A stretch of DNA of 6,447 nucleotides from Nitrososphaerales archaeon TH1177 (GTDB lineage: Archaea > Thermoproteota > Nitrososphaeria > Nitrososphaerales > Nitrososphaeraceae). A program made the position numbers and the translations under genes. The notes under the pieces were generated by a model. It had not been told where the DNA came from. It worked only from the letters and a program-made list of their open reading frames with translations, and made no database searches. Shown in pieces: positions 1 to 5,763 of this stretch. The DNA is taken from the NCBI GenBank assembly GCA_014523515.1, contig JAATVJ010000165.1, positions 1-6,447 of the forward strand, given 5' to 3'. Within the stretch, counting starts at the first letter, position 1. The number at the start of each line of letters is the position of its first letter.

Positions 1-1242
1 CATGTATTTTTGTAAGATTTCTGGTATTATTACTCCATTAGATGTCTGATAGTTTTCTAAAATTGCGACTAGTGTTCTTTGAATTGCTACTAGTGTGCTA
101 TTTAAAGTATAGACTAATTTAGTCTCTTCATTTGTTTTATCTCTGAATCTAATTCTTAATCTTCTAGCCTGATAATCAATACAATTTGAGCAAGAGACTA
201 TCTCTCTATAGTTTTTTTGTGCTGGTATCCATGCTTCAATGTCATATGTCTTAGATGATATTTTGCCTAAATCAGCAGAACATAATAAAACTACTCTATA
301 TGGTATTCCGAGTTTTTTATAAAAATCTTCTGCGATATTTAGCATTCTCTCATGTTCTTTCCAGGATTCTTCTGGTCTAGAATAGACAAATTGTTCAACC
401 TTATCAAAATGGTGAACCCGAAAAATTCCCTTCATATCTTTTCCATGAGCTCCTGCTTCTTTTCTAAAACATGGACTAAATCCTGCATATCGTAGAGGTA
501 ATTTTGAACCTTCTAGTATTTCATCCATGTGAATTGCAGCCATAGCATGTTCAGAAGTACCGATCATAAAAAGATCTTCATCTTGAATTTTGTATATGAC
601 GTCTTTAAAGTCTTCTAAAATTACTGCTCCTTCCATCGCATTTTTTCTAATCATATAGGGTGGTTGTAATAAGGTGTATCCTTTTTCACAAAGAAAATCA
701 AGAGCAAAACTTATTATTGCATGATTTAATTTTACTAAATCATTTTTTAAAAAATAAAATCGTGATCCCGATATTTTTGCAGCTTTTTCAATATCAATTA
801 AGTCAAGACTTTCTCCAATGTCAATATGATCCCTTATTGCATGATCAAATTTTTTGATTGTTCCATGAGTTCTAATTATAACATTATCTGTTTCATCTTT
901 TCCAACTGGGACAGAATCATGTAAAAAATTTGGAAGCAGCATCATCAAACTATTAAATTTTGAATTATTGTTAGAGATTTTTTCTTCCAGTACTTTAATT
1001 CTATTTCCTATTTCTTCCATTTGCTTAATATAAATTGAAATGTCTTCATTTTCCCTTTTTTTCCTAGCTATATTATTAGCAATTTTGTTTTTTTTGTGTC
1101 TCTCTAATTGTAGATTTGCTATTAATTCTCGACGTCTTTTATCTAGATTTATTAAATCATTTAATGGAAATTTAATGTTTCTTTTTTCTAACATGTCTAT
1201 AATTTTGTCTAAATTGTCTCTTAGATTTTTTGGATCAATCAT
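1..1242 (-). CDS. serS: Seryl-tRNA synthetase (3' end cut by window edge)
   Basis: Class II aminoacyl-tRNA synthetase that charges tRNA-Ser (and tRNA-Sec where present) with serine in the cytoplasm. I translated the minus strand from the ATG at 1242-1240; it stays open for 414 codons to the window edge. The usual length of the common SerRS type is about 420-430 residues, so only a short tail is missing. Residues about 28-100 are Lys/Arg/Glu-rich and fit the N-terminal tRNA-binding helical arm. The serine-binding TxE loop is seen as GTSEH (228-232). Motif 2 is FRKEAGAHGKDMKG (259-272), and motif 3 includes Arg389 within IQRTLVAILENYQ (387-399). This is the bacterial/common archaeal type, not the rare methanogen type. 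The start overlaps the end of pcc1 by 8 nt (ATGATTGA), which suggests translational coupling as the last gene of the operon. No Shine-Dalgarno is visible. Confidence 0.96.
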   Translation of the reverse strand, partial: MIDPKNLRDNLDKIIDMLEKRNIKFPLNDLINLDKRRRELIANLQLERHKKNKIANNIARKKRENEDISIYIKQMEEIGNRIKVLEEKISNNNSKFNSLMMLLPNFLHDSVPVGKDETDNVIIRTHGTIKKFDHAIRDHIDIGESLDLIDIEKAAKISGSRFYFLKNDLVKLNHAIISFALDFLCEKGYTLLQPPYMIRKNAMEGAVILEDFKDVIYKIQDEDLFMIGTSEHAMAAIHMDEILEGSKLPLRYAGFSPCFRKEAGAHGKDMKGIFRVHHFDKVEQFVYSRPEESWKEHERMLNIAEDFYKKLGIPYRVVLLCSADLGKISSKTYDIEAWIPAQKNYREIVSCSNCIDYQARRLRIRFRDKTNEETKLVYTLNSTLVAIQRTLVAILENYQTSNGVIIPEILQKYM

Positions 1243-1498
1243 GGTTTATCACTTTTTTAGCAAGATGAATATGACGTAATATTTCATCTATAGTATTTAT
1301 CATGGTGTCAATTTTAGTAGATGATGTATTAATTATCAAAGACTTATTGTTAACTGACATTTCCATAGAAAATTCATCAGGAAAATTGATGTTATCAGGT
1401 AATAAAGTATTCAAGATGGAATCTCTTTCATTTACTTTCGAAAACTCTACTTCAATACTAATTGATATTTTACAACAATTATGATGATTCTCTCTCAT
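1235..1498 (-). CDS. pcc1: KEOPS complex Pcc1-like subunit
   Basis: An 87-residue protein resembling Pcc1 (CTAG/Pcc1 family), the small dimerising subunit of KEOPS, which with Kae1, Bud32 and Cgi121 makes the t6A37 modification of ANN-decoding tRNAs. The family-like pattern is an N-terminal strand (residues 9-20), the conserved turn LLPDNINFP (32-40), two further strands (41-60) and a C-terminal helix TMINTIDEILRHIHLAKKVI (65-84), where Pcc1 proteins have a T-x-D-x-L-R-type helix. Length is typical (about 75-90). It starts inside the end of the upstream DHH gene (20-nt overlap) and its stop overlaps the serS start by 8 nt. A weak AAAAGG lies about 11 nt before the ATG. The neighbourhood (S15, SerRS) agrees with a tRNA/translation role. 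The call rests on short motifs, so a profile search is needed for certainty. Confidence 0.83.
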   Translation of the reverse strand: MRENHHNCCKISISIEVEFSKVNERDSILNTLLPDNINFPDEFSMEMSVNNKSLIINTSSTKIDTMINTIDEILRHIHLAKKVINHD

Positions 1499-2915
1499 AT
1501 TTTGAAATTCCTTTTCTTATAATTGATGTAGCTTCTTCAATTTTTGAATAGGATACTTTAAGTATATACATATTAGAAACATTTCTATCAACTTGAGATA
1601 TAATATCTGGATATTGTTTTAATATGGAATCGATATCAAAATTTAAATCACAATTATTACCCTTTATACTATAAAATTTATAATTATTATCATTTGATAA
1701 AGTTCTTAAAAAAAACCATTTCTTTCTTAAAGTTATTGATTCACTTAAAATTTGGACCATGTCTTTTACATTGTCATCTGCTATGATACCTTCTCCATTA
1801 ATAAATACAAATAAACCATTATCAATCAAGCGCCATTTCTCTTTAAATATTTTTTCTAGTGAGTTAATAATATTGGCTTTATAATTATTAGTTAGTTGTT
1901 CAGTTTCTATTAATGTATCATTTCTTTCTCCCATACATATTCCAACTGCTAATTCAGATTTCATATTTCTTATACAAGCATTAATTACAAATGCAAATTC
2001 TCTTCCATCATGTAATATACTATTATTGTCTTCTTTTACAAATTCAAATAACTGATTTACAAGATTATTGGAAATATTTTCAACAATCTCTTTGTTCCTA
2101 TTATTTTTACTTGATAGAAAAATGAATTTAGTAATTGCATCTAAAATTATATTTTTTTCCTCTTCAGAAATTTCTGCAAAAGTTCTAAATTTGCCATTCT
2201 TATGAGTATTAATCCCTGAATTTTTCAAAATTTTAAAACAATTTTCTTTGTTATATGTGACACCTTCTATATATGGTGAAATATTATAAGCTAGCGCTTC
2301 ATGTATGGGTTTATGTCCAATGCTATTAAAAACTAAATCTGTCTTAATATTTACAATTCCAATTGATGATGCAATTGATGCAATTTCAGAATTTAATCCA
2401 ATTAGTGATTTTTTAATCCCTGTATCTTGTTTTTCTGCTAATGCAGAAACTATTGATAAGAGTGATAATTTTTTGTTTCCTTTATTTAATCTCTCAGCTA
2501 TTAAATAAGCTAATCCTCCTGATGATATTTCATTTTTTCCATCTATTCCATATATGTATGGATTTAGTAAATATTCCTCATATTCCTTTACATTTTGAGC
2601 TATCCTATTGTGGTCTATGATTAAGAACTTATCATTTAGATTCTTAATTTTTCCAAAATCTTCTATATTCAGATCTATAAAAATATTAAAATCATGATCT
2701 TCAGAAATTATCCTTGCAATGGTATCAGGATCTAAATTATCAATTGTTCTAAAAGTAAATCTTGTATCTAATTTTAACAATGCTTTAGATAGAATCGTCC
2801 CAGCAACTAATCCGTCACAGTTTCTTCTAGAAATCAAAAAAATGTCTTTATCAATATTTGAGTATATTCTTTCACCATTGAATTTAAGAGCAGTTTCAAG
2901 CTCCTTTTTAAGCAT
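1479..2915 (-). CDS. DHH/RecJ-like phosphoesterase family protein with degenerate motifs
   Basis: A 478-residue protein of the archaeal RecJ-like DHH family, whose members include the replisome-linked nuclease GAN, Cdc45-like scaffolds and single-strand exonucleases. Seen: motif I is SRRNCDG (29-35), where an active enzyme has S-H-x-D-x-D-G; motif II keeps the aspartate in FIDL (79-82); motif III is IDHN (100-103) instead of DHH; SSGGLAY (131-137) matches the serine/glycine motif. Further on, GREFAFVINACIRN and the following CMGERN match the archaeal family's 'EFA-LLNACGR ... LGDR' signature. A clear C-terminal GGGH-AAG (DHHA1) motif is missing. Replacement of the motif I His (R30) and Asp (N32) and the last His of DHH (N103) suggests weak or no nuclease activity, perhaps a Cdc45/GINS-type scaffold; that is inference. 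It starts 6 nt after the S15 stop and overlaps pcc1 by 20 nt. Confidence 0.87.
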   Translation of the reverse strand: MLKKELETALKFNGERIYSNIDKDIFLISRRNCDGLVAGTILSKALLKLDTRFTFRTIDNLDPDTIARIISEDHDFNIFIDLNIEDFGKIKNLNDKFLIIDHNRIAQNVKEYEEYLLNPYIYGIDGKNEISSGGLAYLIAERLNKGNKKLSLLSIVSALAEKQDTGIKKSLIGLNSEIASIASSIGIVNIKTDLVFNSIGHKPIHEALAYNISPYIEGVTYNKENCFKILKNSGINTHKNGKFRTFAEISEEEKNIILDAITKFIFLSSKNNRNKEIVENISNNLVNQLFEFVKEDNNSILHDGREFAFVINACIRNMKSELAVGICMGERNDTLIETEQLTNNYKANIINSLEKIFKEKWRLIDNGLFVFINGEGIIADDNVKDMVQILSESITLRKKWFFLRTLSNDNNYKFYSIKGNNCDLNFDIDSILKQYPDIISQVDRNVSNMYILKVSYSKIEEATSIIRKGISKYERESS

Positions 2916-2921
2916 TATTAT

Positions 2922-3371
2922 TTATTCTAATTGTGCTATTACTGCAGAATATTTCCAATTTGAAGGAATTTTACCATTATTTTTGTAATATTTAGAAATT
3001 CTATGAATCTTTGATTCTATTAATTCTAATGAACGAACATTTCTACGATCACTATTATGAGTTTTTAAATGTTTTTGAAGTCCTAATGCTTTCTGTACTA
3101 GTTTATTCAAATCTTCAGGCATTGTAGCATTTATATTATTTTCATTTAGAACAGTTGTAATGGATTTTCCTAATATTGGTTTGACAAGAGGAATTGCATG
3201 TTCGTCTCTAAGTTTTAATCCAATTTCACTTGGCGATAATCCTTCATTAGATAATTTCACAATAAGTTCTACTATTTCCTTTGGTTTTTGATTAATCCAA
3301 TTAGGGGCATCTTTAGTAGCTGGTCTAATTGAATGAGATTTTCCATGAGTATGAGCATGAGTTCGAGCCAT
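2922..3371 (-). CDS. rps15: 30S ribosomal protein S15 (archaeal S15/eukaryotic S13 type)
   Basis: A 149-residue small-subunit ribosomal protein; the archaeal/eukaryotic form is about 150 residues, with an extra N-terminal domain before the bacterial S15 core. The basic N-terminal tail MARTHAHTHGKSHSIRP (1-17) is followed by the WINQKPKEIVELIVKLSNEGLSPSEIGLKLRD block (25-56), typical of the archaeal/eukaryotic extension. The S15 core has HLKTHNSDRRNVRSLELIESKIHRISKYYK (101-130), which binds the central domain of 16S rRNA through its His/Asp/Arg-rich loop. It is the first gene of the minus-strand operon. A TATA-like element lies about 25 nt before the ATG, implying a leaderless mRNA. The N-terminal tail is unusually rich in histidine (positions 5, 7, 9, 13). 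Confidence 0.95.
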   Translation of the reverse strand: MARTHAHTHGKSHSIRPATKDAPNWINQKPKEIVELIVKLSNEGLSPSEIGLKLRDEHAIPLVKPILGKSITTVLNENNINATMPEDLNKLVQKALGLQKHLKTHNSDRRNVRSLELIESKIHRISKYYKNNGKIPSNWKYSAVIAQLE

Positions 3372-3387
3372 ATTGATATTAATTTTT

Positions 3388-3402
3388 TTGTATATCTTAA
3401 AT
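3388..3402 (-). promoter_or_regulatory. TATA box of the S15-DHH-pcc1-serS operon
   Basis: Read on the minus strand this is ATTTAAGATATACAA, centred about 25 nt upstream of the S15 ATG. That places the transcription start at or next to the start codon (leaderless), in keeping with archaeal promoters. It lies back to back with the promoter of the gene starting at 3465, so 3372-3464 is a divergent promoter region. Confidence 0.55.
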
Positions 3403-3435
3403 GTTACTTAATTATAACATTTCCTATGATAAAAG

Positions 3436-3443
3436 TTAAATAA
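3436..3443 (+). promoter_or_regulatory. TATA box of the small secreted/membrane protein gene
   Basis: TTAAATAA centred about 25 nt before the ATG at 3465. The spacing predicts a leaderless transcript starting at that ATG, and this is one reason the in-frame TTG at 3444, which overlaps the box, is not taken as the start. Confidence 0.5.
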
Positions 3444-3464
3444 TTGAATCTGAATGGTAAGATT

Positions 3465-3794
3465 ATGATGAATAAGTCAAATATCTTGATAGTGACTGCA
3501 ATAGTAATGGCTATCGGAACTGCTTTCTTAGGACCTCAATCAGCTCTAGCACAATATAGTGGTGGAGAACAAGTTGGCGGTTCATCATTAGAAGAACAAT
3601 TAAAGTTAGCTCAAGAAAAGTTGCAGATTGCTGGACAAGAAGGAGCTTATGGTTCAGGGACTTCTATGGTAACTGGAGATGTTAACCAAACCATGATATT
3701 TATAGGAATACTAGTGGCAATATTTGGTGGTGTTGCAGCTGCATTCTTCCTTATGAGTAGAAGTAGAACAAGAAAAGAAGCAGCTAAATACTAA
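3465..3794 (+). CDS. Small secreted, C-terminally membrane-anchored protein; candidate AOA-specific AMO subunit (AmoY/AmoZ)
   Basis: A 109-residue protein. Seen: a signal peptide (1-29) with a Lys4 N-region, hydrophobic core ILIVTAIVMAIGTAFLG and cleavage probably after SALA before QYSGG. A Gly/Ser/Gln-rich stretch is followed by a short amphipathic helix SSLEEQLKLAQEKLQIAG (40-57), then one transmembrane helix (about 77-97) and a basic cytoplasmic tail SRSRTRKEAAKY (98-109). The mature protein would be an outward-facing N-terminal domain of about 45 residues on a single anchor. There is no Cys or His, so no obvious metal site. Known: in AOA two small subunits, AmoY and AmoZ, co-purify with AMO and their genes are linked to amo genes in streamlined genomes; this gene and the next are the best candidates here. 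The topology also resembles bacterial PmoD/AmoD, but without its copper motif. ATG 3465 is preferred (3468 also possible); the TTG at 3444 falls in the promoter. Confidence 0.83.
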   Translation: MMNKSNILIVTAIVMAIGTAFLGPQSALAQYSGGEQVGGSSLEEQLKLAQEKLQIAGQEGAYGSGTSMVTGDVNQTMIFIGILVAIFGGVAAAFFLMSRSRTRKEAAKY

Positions 3795-3830
3795 ATTATT
3801 TTTTTTTTATTTTAAAAATAAAATTATTCA
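3795..3830 (+). terminator. T-tract terminator after the small secreted protein gene
   Basis: Directly after the TAA stop there is a run of ten T within an A/T-only stretch (3799-3815). Intrinsic termination in archaea needs mainly U-tracts, so this is a likely end of the transcript. Confidence 0.5.
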
Positions 3831-3917
3831 ATCATAATAAAATTTTAATTAATTAGGATTTATTAAATCAATTAAAAACAGCAATTATCTATAAAACTTT
3901 TTAAAATTTATAATACT

Positions 3918-3927
3918 TTTAAAAAGG
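3918..3927 (+). promoter_or_regulatory. TTTAAAAAGG element (possible distal promoter)
   Basis: The ten-base sequence TTTAAAAAGG is identical to the predicted promoter core of amoX (5285-5294), and in both places a CATG follows within four bases. With the same spacing as at amoX, transcription would begin near 3950. That would give a leader of about 40 nt before the ATG at 3989, containing a tiny ORF (3955-3987). A second TATA-like element sits closer to the gene. Confidence 0.4.
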
Positions 3928-3956
3928 TTCATGCATATATATTAATACACCAAAAT

Positions 3957-3964
3957 GTATATAT
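3957..3964 (+). promoter_or_regulatory. Proximal TATA box of the small membrane protein gene
   Basis: TATATATC (read as GTATATATC with the preceding G) is centred about 28 nt before the ATG at 3989, the spacing expected for a leaderless or nearly leaderless mRNA. The upstream interval 3795-3956 otherwise holds only A/T-rich sequence and the distal element. Confidence 0.45.
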
Positions 3965-3988
3965 CACAGCCTTTGATTGCTATATGAT

Positions 3989-4273
3989 ATGGTAGTAGGT
4001 GCTATCACCAATCTCAGTGCAATGATTAGTAACGGATTTCATGGTCTAATTCAACAAATAGGTCCAAACTATGATCCATTGTTCTACGACGTTATGGTGT
4101 ATATTTTCGGTACAATATTGTTTGCAGTCTTCCTGCTAGGAGTAATTTCATTTTGGCTAAGAAGAAAAGGACTTGGCGGAGCTTCTGCAAAAGAACGTTG
4201 GACACAAGAATTAGAGAAATACTTTGAAAGAGAACAGATTGGTTTAATTCCAGACGAAAAACATCACTGGTAA
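3989..4273 (+). CDS. Small single-span membrane protein; candidate AOA-specific AMO subunit (AmoY/AmoZ)
   Basis: A 94-residue protein. Seen: an N-terminal mildly hydrophobic, amphipathic segment (1-25) without a cleavage site; DPLFYD (29-34) leading into one strong transmembrane helix, about 35-57, with the core VMVYIFGTILFAVFLLGVISFWL; then RRK (58-60), which puts the C-terminus inside by the positive-inside rule. The cytoplasmic tail is charged and probably helical (68-83) and ends in KHHW, a possible metal-binding or contact end. Known: AOA AMO contains the extra subunits AmoY and AmoZ, linked to amo genes in streamlined genomes; this gene, between the other candidate and amoB, fits. I cannot decide which name applies. 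The ATG at 3989 is preferred over the in-frame TTG at 3977 because of TATA spacing. The stop codon lies at the edge of a perfect palindrome. Confidence 0.86.
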   Translation: MVVGAITNLSAMISNGFHGLIQQIGPNYDPLFYDVMVYIFGTILFAVFLLGVISFWLRRKGLGGASAKERWTQELEKYFEREQIGLIPDEKHHW

Positions 4274-4295
4274 ACCATCATTATAATGATGGTTT
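4272..4295. repeat. Perfect 24-base palindrome at the stop codon
   Basis: AAACCATCATTA followed by its exact reverse complement, beginning inside the TAA stop codon of the preceding gene. As RNA it would fold into a hairpin of about 10 base pairs with a 4-base loop. Its right arm is shared with the next inverted repeat, so the two hairpins cannot form together. Confidence 0.8.
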
Positions 4296-4313
4296 GTTTT
4301 GCAAACAAACCAT
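4289..4313. repeat. Second inverted repeat (11-bp stem, 3-base loop) overlapping the first
   Basis: ATGGTTTGTTT, loop TGC, AAACAAACCAT. The left arm reuses bases 4289-4295 of the palindrome at 4272-4295. T-tracts follow at about 4321-4346, so this may be a hairpin-plus-U-run terminator or a 3' end stabiliser; an alternative-fold switch is also possible. Confidence 0.8.
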
Positions 4314-4319
4314 GTTTAA

Positions 4320-4346
4320 TCTTTTTTTATTTACTTTATTTTTTTT
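4320..4346 (+). terminator. T-tracts downstream of the double hairpin
   Basis: Runs of seven T (4322-4328) and eight T (4339-4346), separated by short A/T sequence, follow within 35 nt of the hairpins and are oriented to end plus-strand transcription from 3989. Confidence 0.5.
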
Positions 4347-4545
4347 AAATGACTAAGTTTTTCAATTTAAAAATAAATAAATGTAAAATGTTATTGATAT
4401 TTGAAAATTCATAACAAAATGCTATTATTGACTTTGTTATTATTATTTAATGAACAATTTCTAAATTATATATTATATGTAGTGATATCATAAATACAAT
4501 TTCCATATATATATTAGTTTATGGTAATACTTGTATAGTAAATTA
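4347..4545. other. Gene-free A/T-rich interval
   Basis: The whole interval 4274-4575 between convergent genes carries no credible ORF on either strand. Besides the hairpins and T-tracts it holds a weak inverted repeat (ATAACAAA 4411-4418 with TTTGTTAT 4433-4440, 14-base loop) and several TATATA runs (about 4467-4480 and 4505-4514) that could act as promoters for an unannotated RNA. Nothing more specific is visible. Confidence 0.5.
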
Positions 4546-4568
4546 ATTTTAAAAATAAAAAAAGAGTA
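4546..4568 (-). terminator. T-tract terminator of amoB
   Basis: On the minus strand, just after the amoB stop (4576-4578), the sequence reads CTACTC then T7, A, T5. Such U-rich tracts are the usual archaeal intrinsic terminators. Confidence 0.5.
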
Positions 4569-4575
4569 GGTTTTG

Positions 4576-5133
4576 TTAAATAACTTGCCACGGTCTAGTT
4601 GCAAAAGTTACTCCAAGTCCAGCGCCAATCACTATTACTTGATACCATATATTTGACCATGGTACTGTTTTTAATATTGCCTCACCAGTTACTTGAACTG
4701 TTTGACCAGGGCCTAAACCTGGACCTACGGTTGCAACATTAAGCTGGGTATGTACGTGATATACTCCGGGTTCTAGGGCTTTTGCAGTTACTGTGTATGG
4801 AATTGTAGCTTGTGGTTCAAGCTCAAATACGTTACCTGGTGGGTCCCTAGAAGTAAATTCCCATCTATTACCTGCATTTGTGGATTCACTAAAGAGAGAA
4901 ATCCATGCTCTTAGTGGTCTATTGACAAGACTTTGTAAGGTACCAGTTACTGTTATTTCTTCTCCGGTTTGCAAGGTCTGTGCTGAAAATGCTTCATCTT
5001 GAATTCTTACGAATCTACTTTGAAGCTGTGCCTGAACACCATGACCTTCAGCATCTTCAATTGGAATAAGGGTTACTGCAGTGGACATCACAATAATTAT
5101 AGCTATAGTTACCGCTAATGCACTTTTTATCAT
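4576..5133 (-). CDS. amoB: Ammonia monooxygenase subunit B (archaeal, short form)
   Basis: A 185-residue subunit of the membrane copper enzyme that oxidises ammonia to hydroxylamine; AmoB forms the extracytoplasmic domain. Seen: a signal peptide or N-terminal helix (1-30) ending in AEG before His31 (HGVQAQ), which would become the mature N-terminal His, and YHVHTQLN with His126 and His128. These three match the CuB-site histidines of particulate methane monooxygenase PmoB (mature N-terminal His plus the HxH pair). The cupredoxin fold spans about 31-155, followed by one C-terminal transmembrane helix (about 161-178, WYQVIVIGAGLGVTFA). The second cupredoxin domain of bacterial AmoB/PmoB is absent, as is usual in AOA. 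The gene lies opposite to amoX and amoA and convergent with the small membrane-protein gene. It has its own TATA box about 35 nt upstream. Confidence 0.95.
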   Translation of the reverse strand: MIKSALAVTIAIIIVMSTAVTLIPIEDAEGHGVQAQLQSRFVRIQDEAFSAQTLQTGEEITVTGTLQSLVNRPLRAWISLFSESTNAGNRWEFTSRDPPGNVFELEPQATIPYTVTAKALEPGVYHVHTQLNVATVGPGLGPGQTVQVTGEAILKTVPWSNIWYQVIVIGAGLGVTFATRPWQVI

Positions 5134-5162
5134 ATTCGTATAGTAGGGAAGATGAATAACAT

Positions 5163-5174
5163 GGATATATGTTT
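5163..5174 (-). promoter_or_regulatory. TATA box of amoB
   Basis: On the minus strand this reads AAACATATATCC, centred about 35 nt upstream of the amoB ATG, giving a predicted 5' leader of roughly 8-10 nt. It shares the 5134-5316 divergent promoter region with amoX. Confidence 0.45.
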
Positions 5175-5284
5175 TGCTGTTTTTTGGTTATCTCATTACT
5201 TTTTTAGATAATTATTATGGATAAAATCAAAAATCTTATTTAATTTCTTTTTATTGACTAACATTATACAAATGAATAGCAAAA

Positions 5285-5294
5285 TTTAAAAAGG
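5285..5294 (+). promoter_or_regulatory. TATA/BRE-like promoter core of amoX
   Basis: TTTAAAAAGG centred about 27 nt before the ATG at 5317, fitting a leaderless mRNA. The upstream in-frame ATG at 5296 directly abuts this box, so transcripts starting about 25 nt downstream would not contain it. The same ten bases occur at 3918-3927. Confidence 0.55.
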
Positions 5295-5316
5295 CATGTT
5301 TATACACTATAATTAT

Positions 5317-5613
5317 ATGACTTTACCAAAAGGATATGGTCCAGGTGGAAGTAGAGCTGAAGGTGCTGGTCCTCGTGATGAGATAGAACGTATGATAGGT
5401 CGTAGAGTTGAAAACATGAGGGGAATTTTCATTCTTGGGTTCATCTTATGTTGGGTTGCAACTATGGGTGGTATATATGTTGGAGTAACTGTATATCCGT
5501 GGGCTTATCCATTACCTAGCGGAATGTTTGCAGGATCGGTACTCACCGTCATAGAAGTATTAGGAATAATATTTATCTTAAAAATTGCAGGCGAAAAACC
5601 AATGCGTCCATAA
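5317..5613 (+). CDS. amoX: AmoX, small membrane subunit of archaeal ammonia monooxygenase
   Basis: A 98-residue protein between amoB and amoA. AmoX is the conserved AOA-specific gene next to amoA, later found in native AMO complexes. Seen: a hydrophilic, Gly/Arg/Glu-rich N-terminus (MTLPKGYGPGGSRAEGAGPR, then DEIERMIGRR, 1-30), which is predicted cytoplasmic, then transmembrane helix 1 (about 36-59, with one Cys), a short aromatic loop YPWAYPLPSG (60-69), transmembrane helix 2 (about 70-91) and a short tail KIAGEKPMRP. Both ends are therefore inside. Start: ATG 5317 is preferred to the in-frame ATG 5296 because the latter touches the promoter core, and the extra residues MFIHYNY look unlike coding sequence. 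amoA follows 150 nt downstream with its own promoter, so the two may be transcribed separately despite sharing a direction. Confidence 0.86.
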   Translation: MTLPKGYGPGGSRAEGAGPRDEIERMIGRRVENMRGIFILGFILCWVATMGGIYVGVTVYPWAYPLPSGMFAGSVLTVIEVLGIIFILKIAGEKPMRP

Positions 5614-5650
5614 AACTTTTTTTATTATATTTAATAAAACCTTTTTTTAT
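5614..5650 (+). terminator. T-tract terminators after amoX
   Basis: Two runs of seven T (5617-5623 and 5642-5648) follow the amoX stop within 35 nt, a pattern expected for archaeal U-tract termination. They imply that amoA is not simply read through from amoX. Confidence 0.5.
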
Positions 5651-5731
5651 AAAATTCTATTATTAGGTTATTCTTTATAATACAATATAGATACAATATA
5701 AGGAACAAATTATTTCAATAAAAAAATAAAA

Positions 5732-5740
5732 TTTTATATA
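5732..5740 (+). promoter_or_regulatory. TATA box of amoA
   Basis: TTTTATATA preceded by an A-rich stretch, centred about 28 nt before the amoA ATG at 5764. This gives an mRNA with almost no leader. It is the clearest TATA box in the window. Confidence 0.6.
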
Positions 5741-5763
5741 CAACATTCGAGAGTAGGTTGTTA

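Noticed and set aside
660..1484. Plus-strand open frames at 660-857, 1040-1279 and 1302-1484
   Set aside because: They lie antisense inside serS and pcc1, which have clear family motifs; their Leu/Phe-rich composition is what antisense of A/T-rich genes gives.
2305..2988. Plus-strand open frames at 2305-2508 and 2719-2988
   Set aside because: Antisense to the DHH protein gene and, for the second, the S15 end; no motif, no promoter spacing.
3465..3794. Assigning the secreted small protein as bacterial-type PmoD/AmoD
   Set aside because: Topology is alike, but there are no Cys, His or Met-rich copper ligands in the external part (only one Met there), and AOA are not known to encode PmoD.
4411..4440. 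Inverted repeat ATAACAAA/TTTGTTAT with a 14-base loop
   Set aside because: Short, A/T-only except one base pair, and expected by chance in such composition; noted only within the intergenic entry.
4793..5002. Plus-strand open frame inside amoB
   Set aside because: Antisense to a gene with conserved copper-ligand motifs; no sign of independent function.
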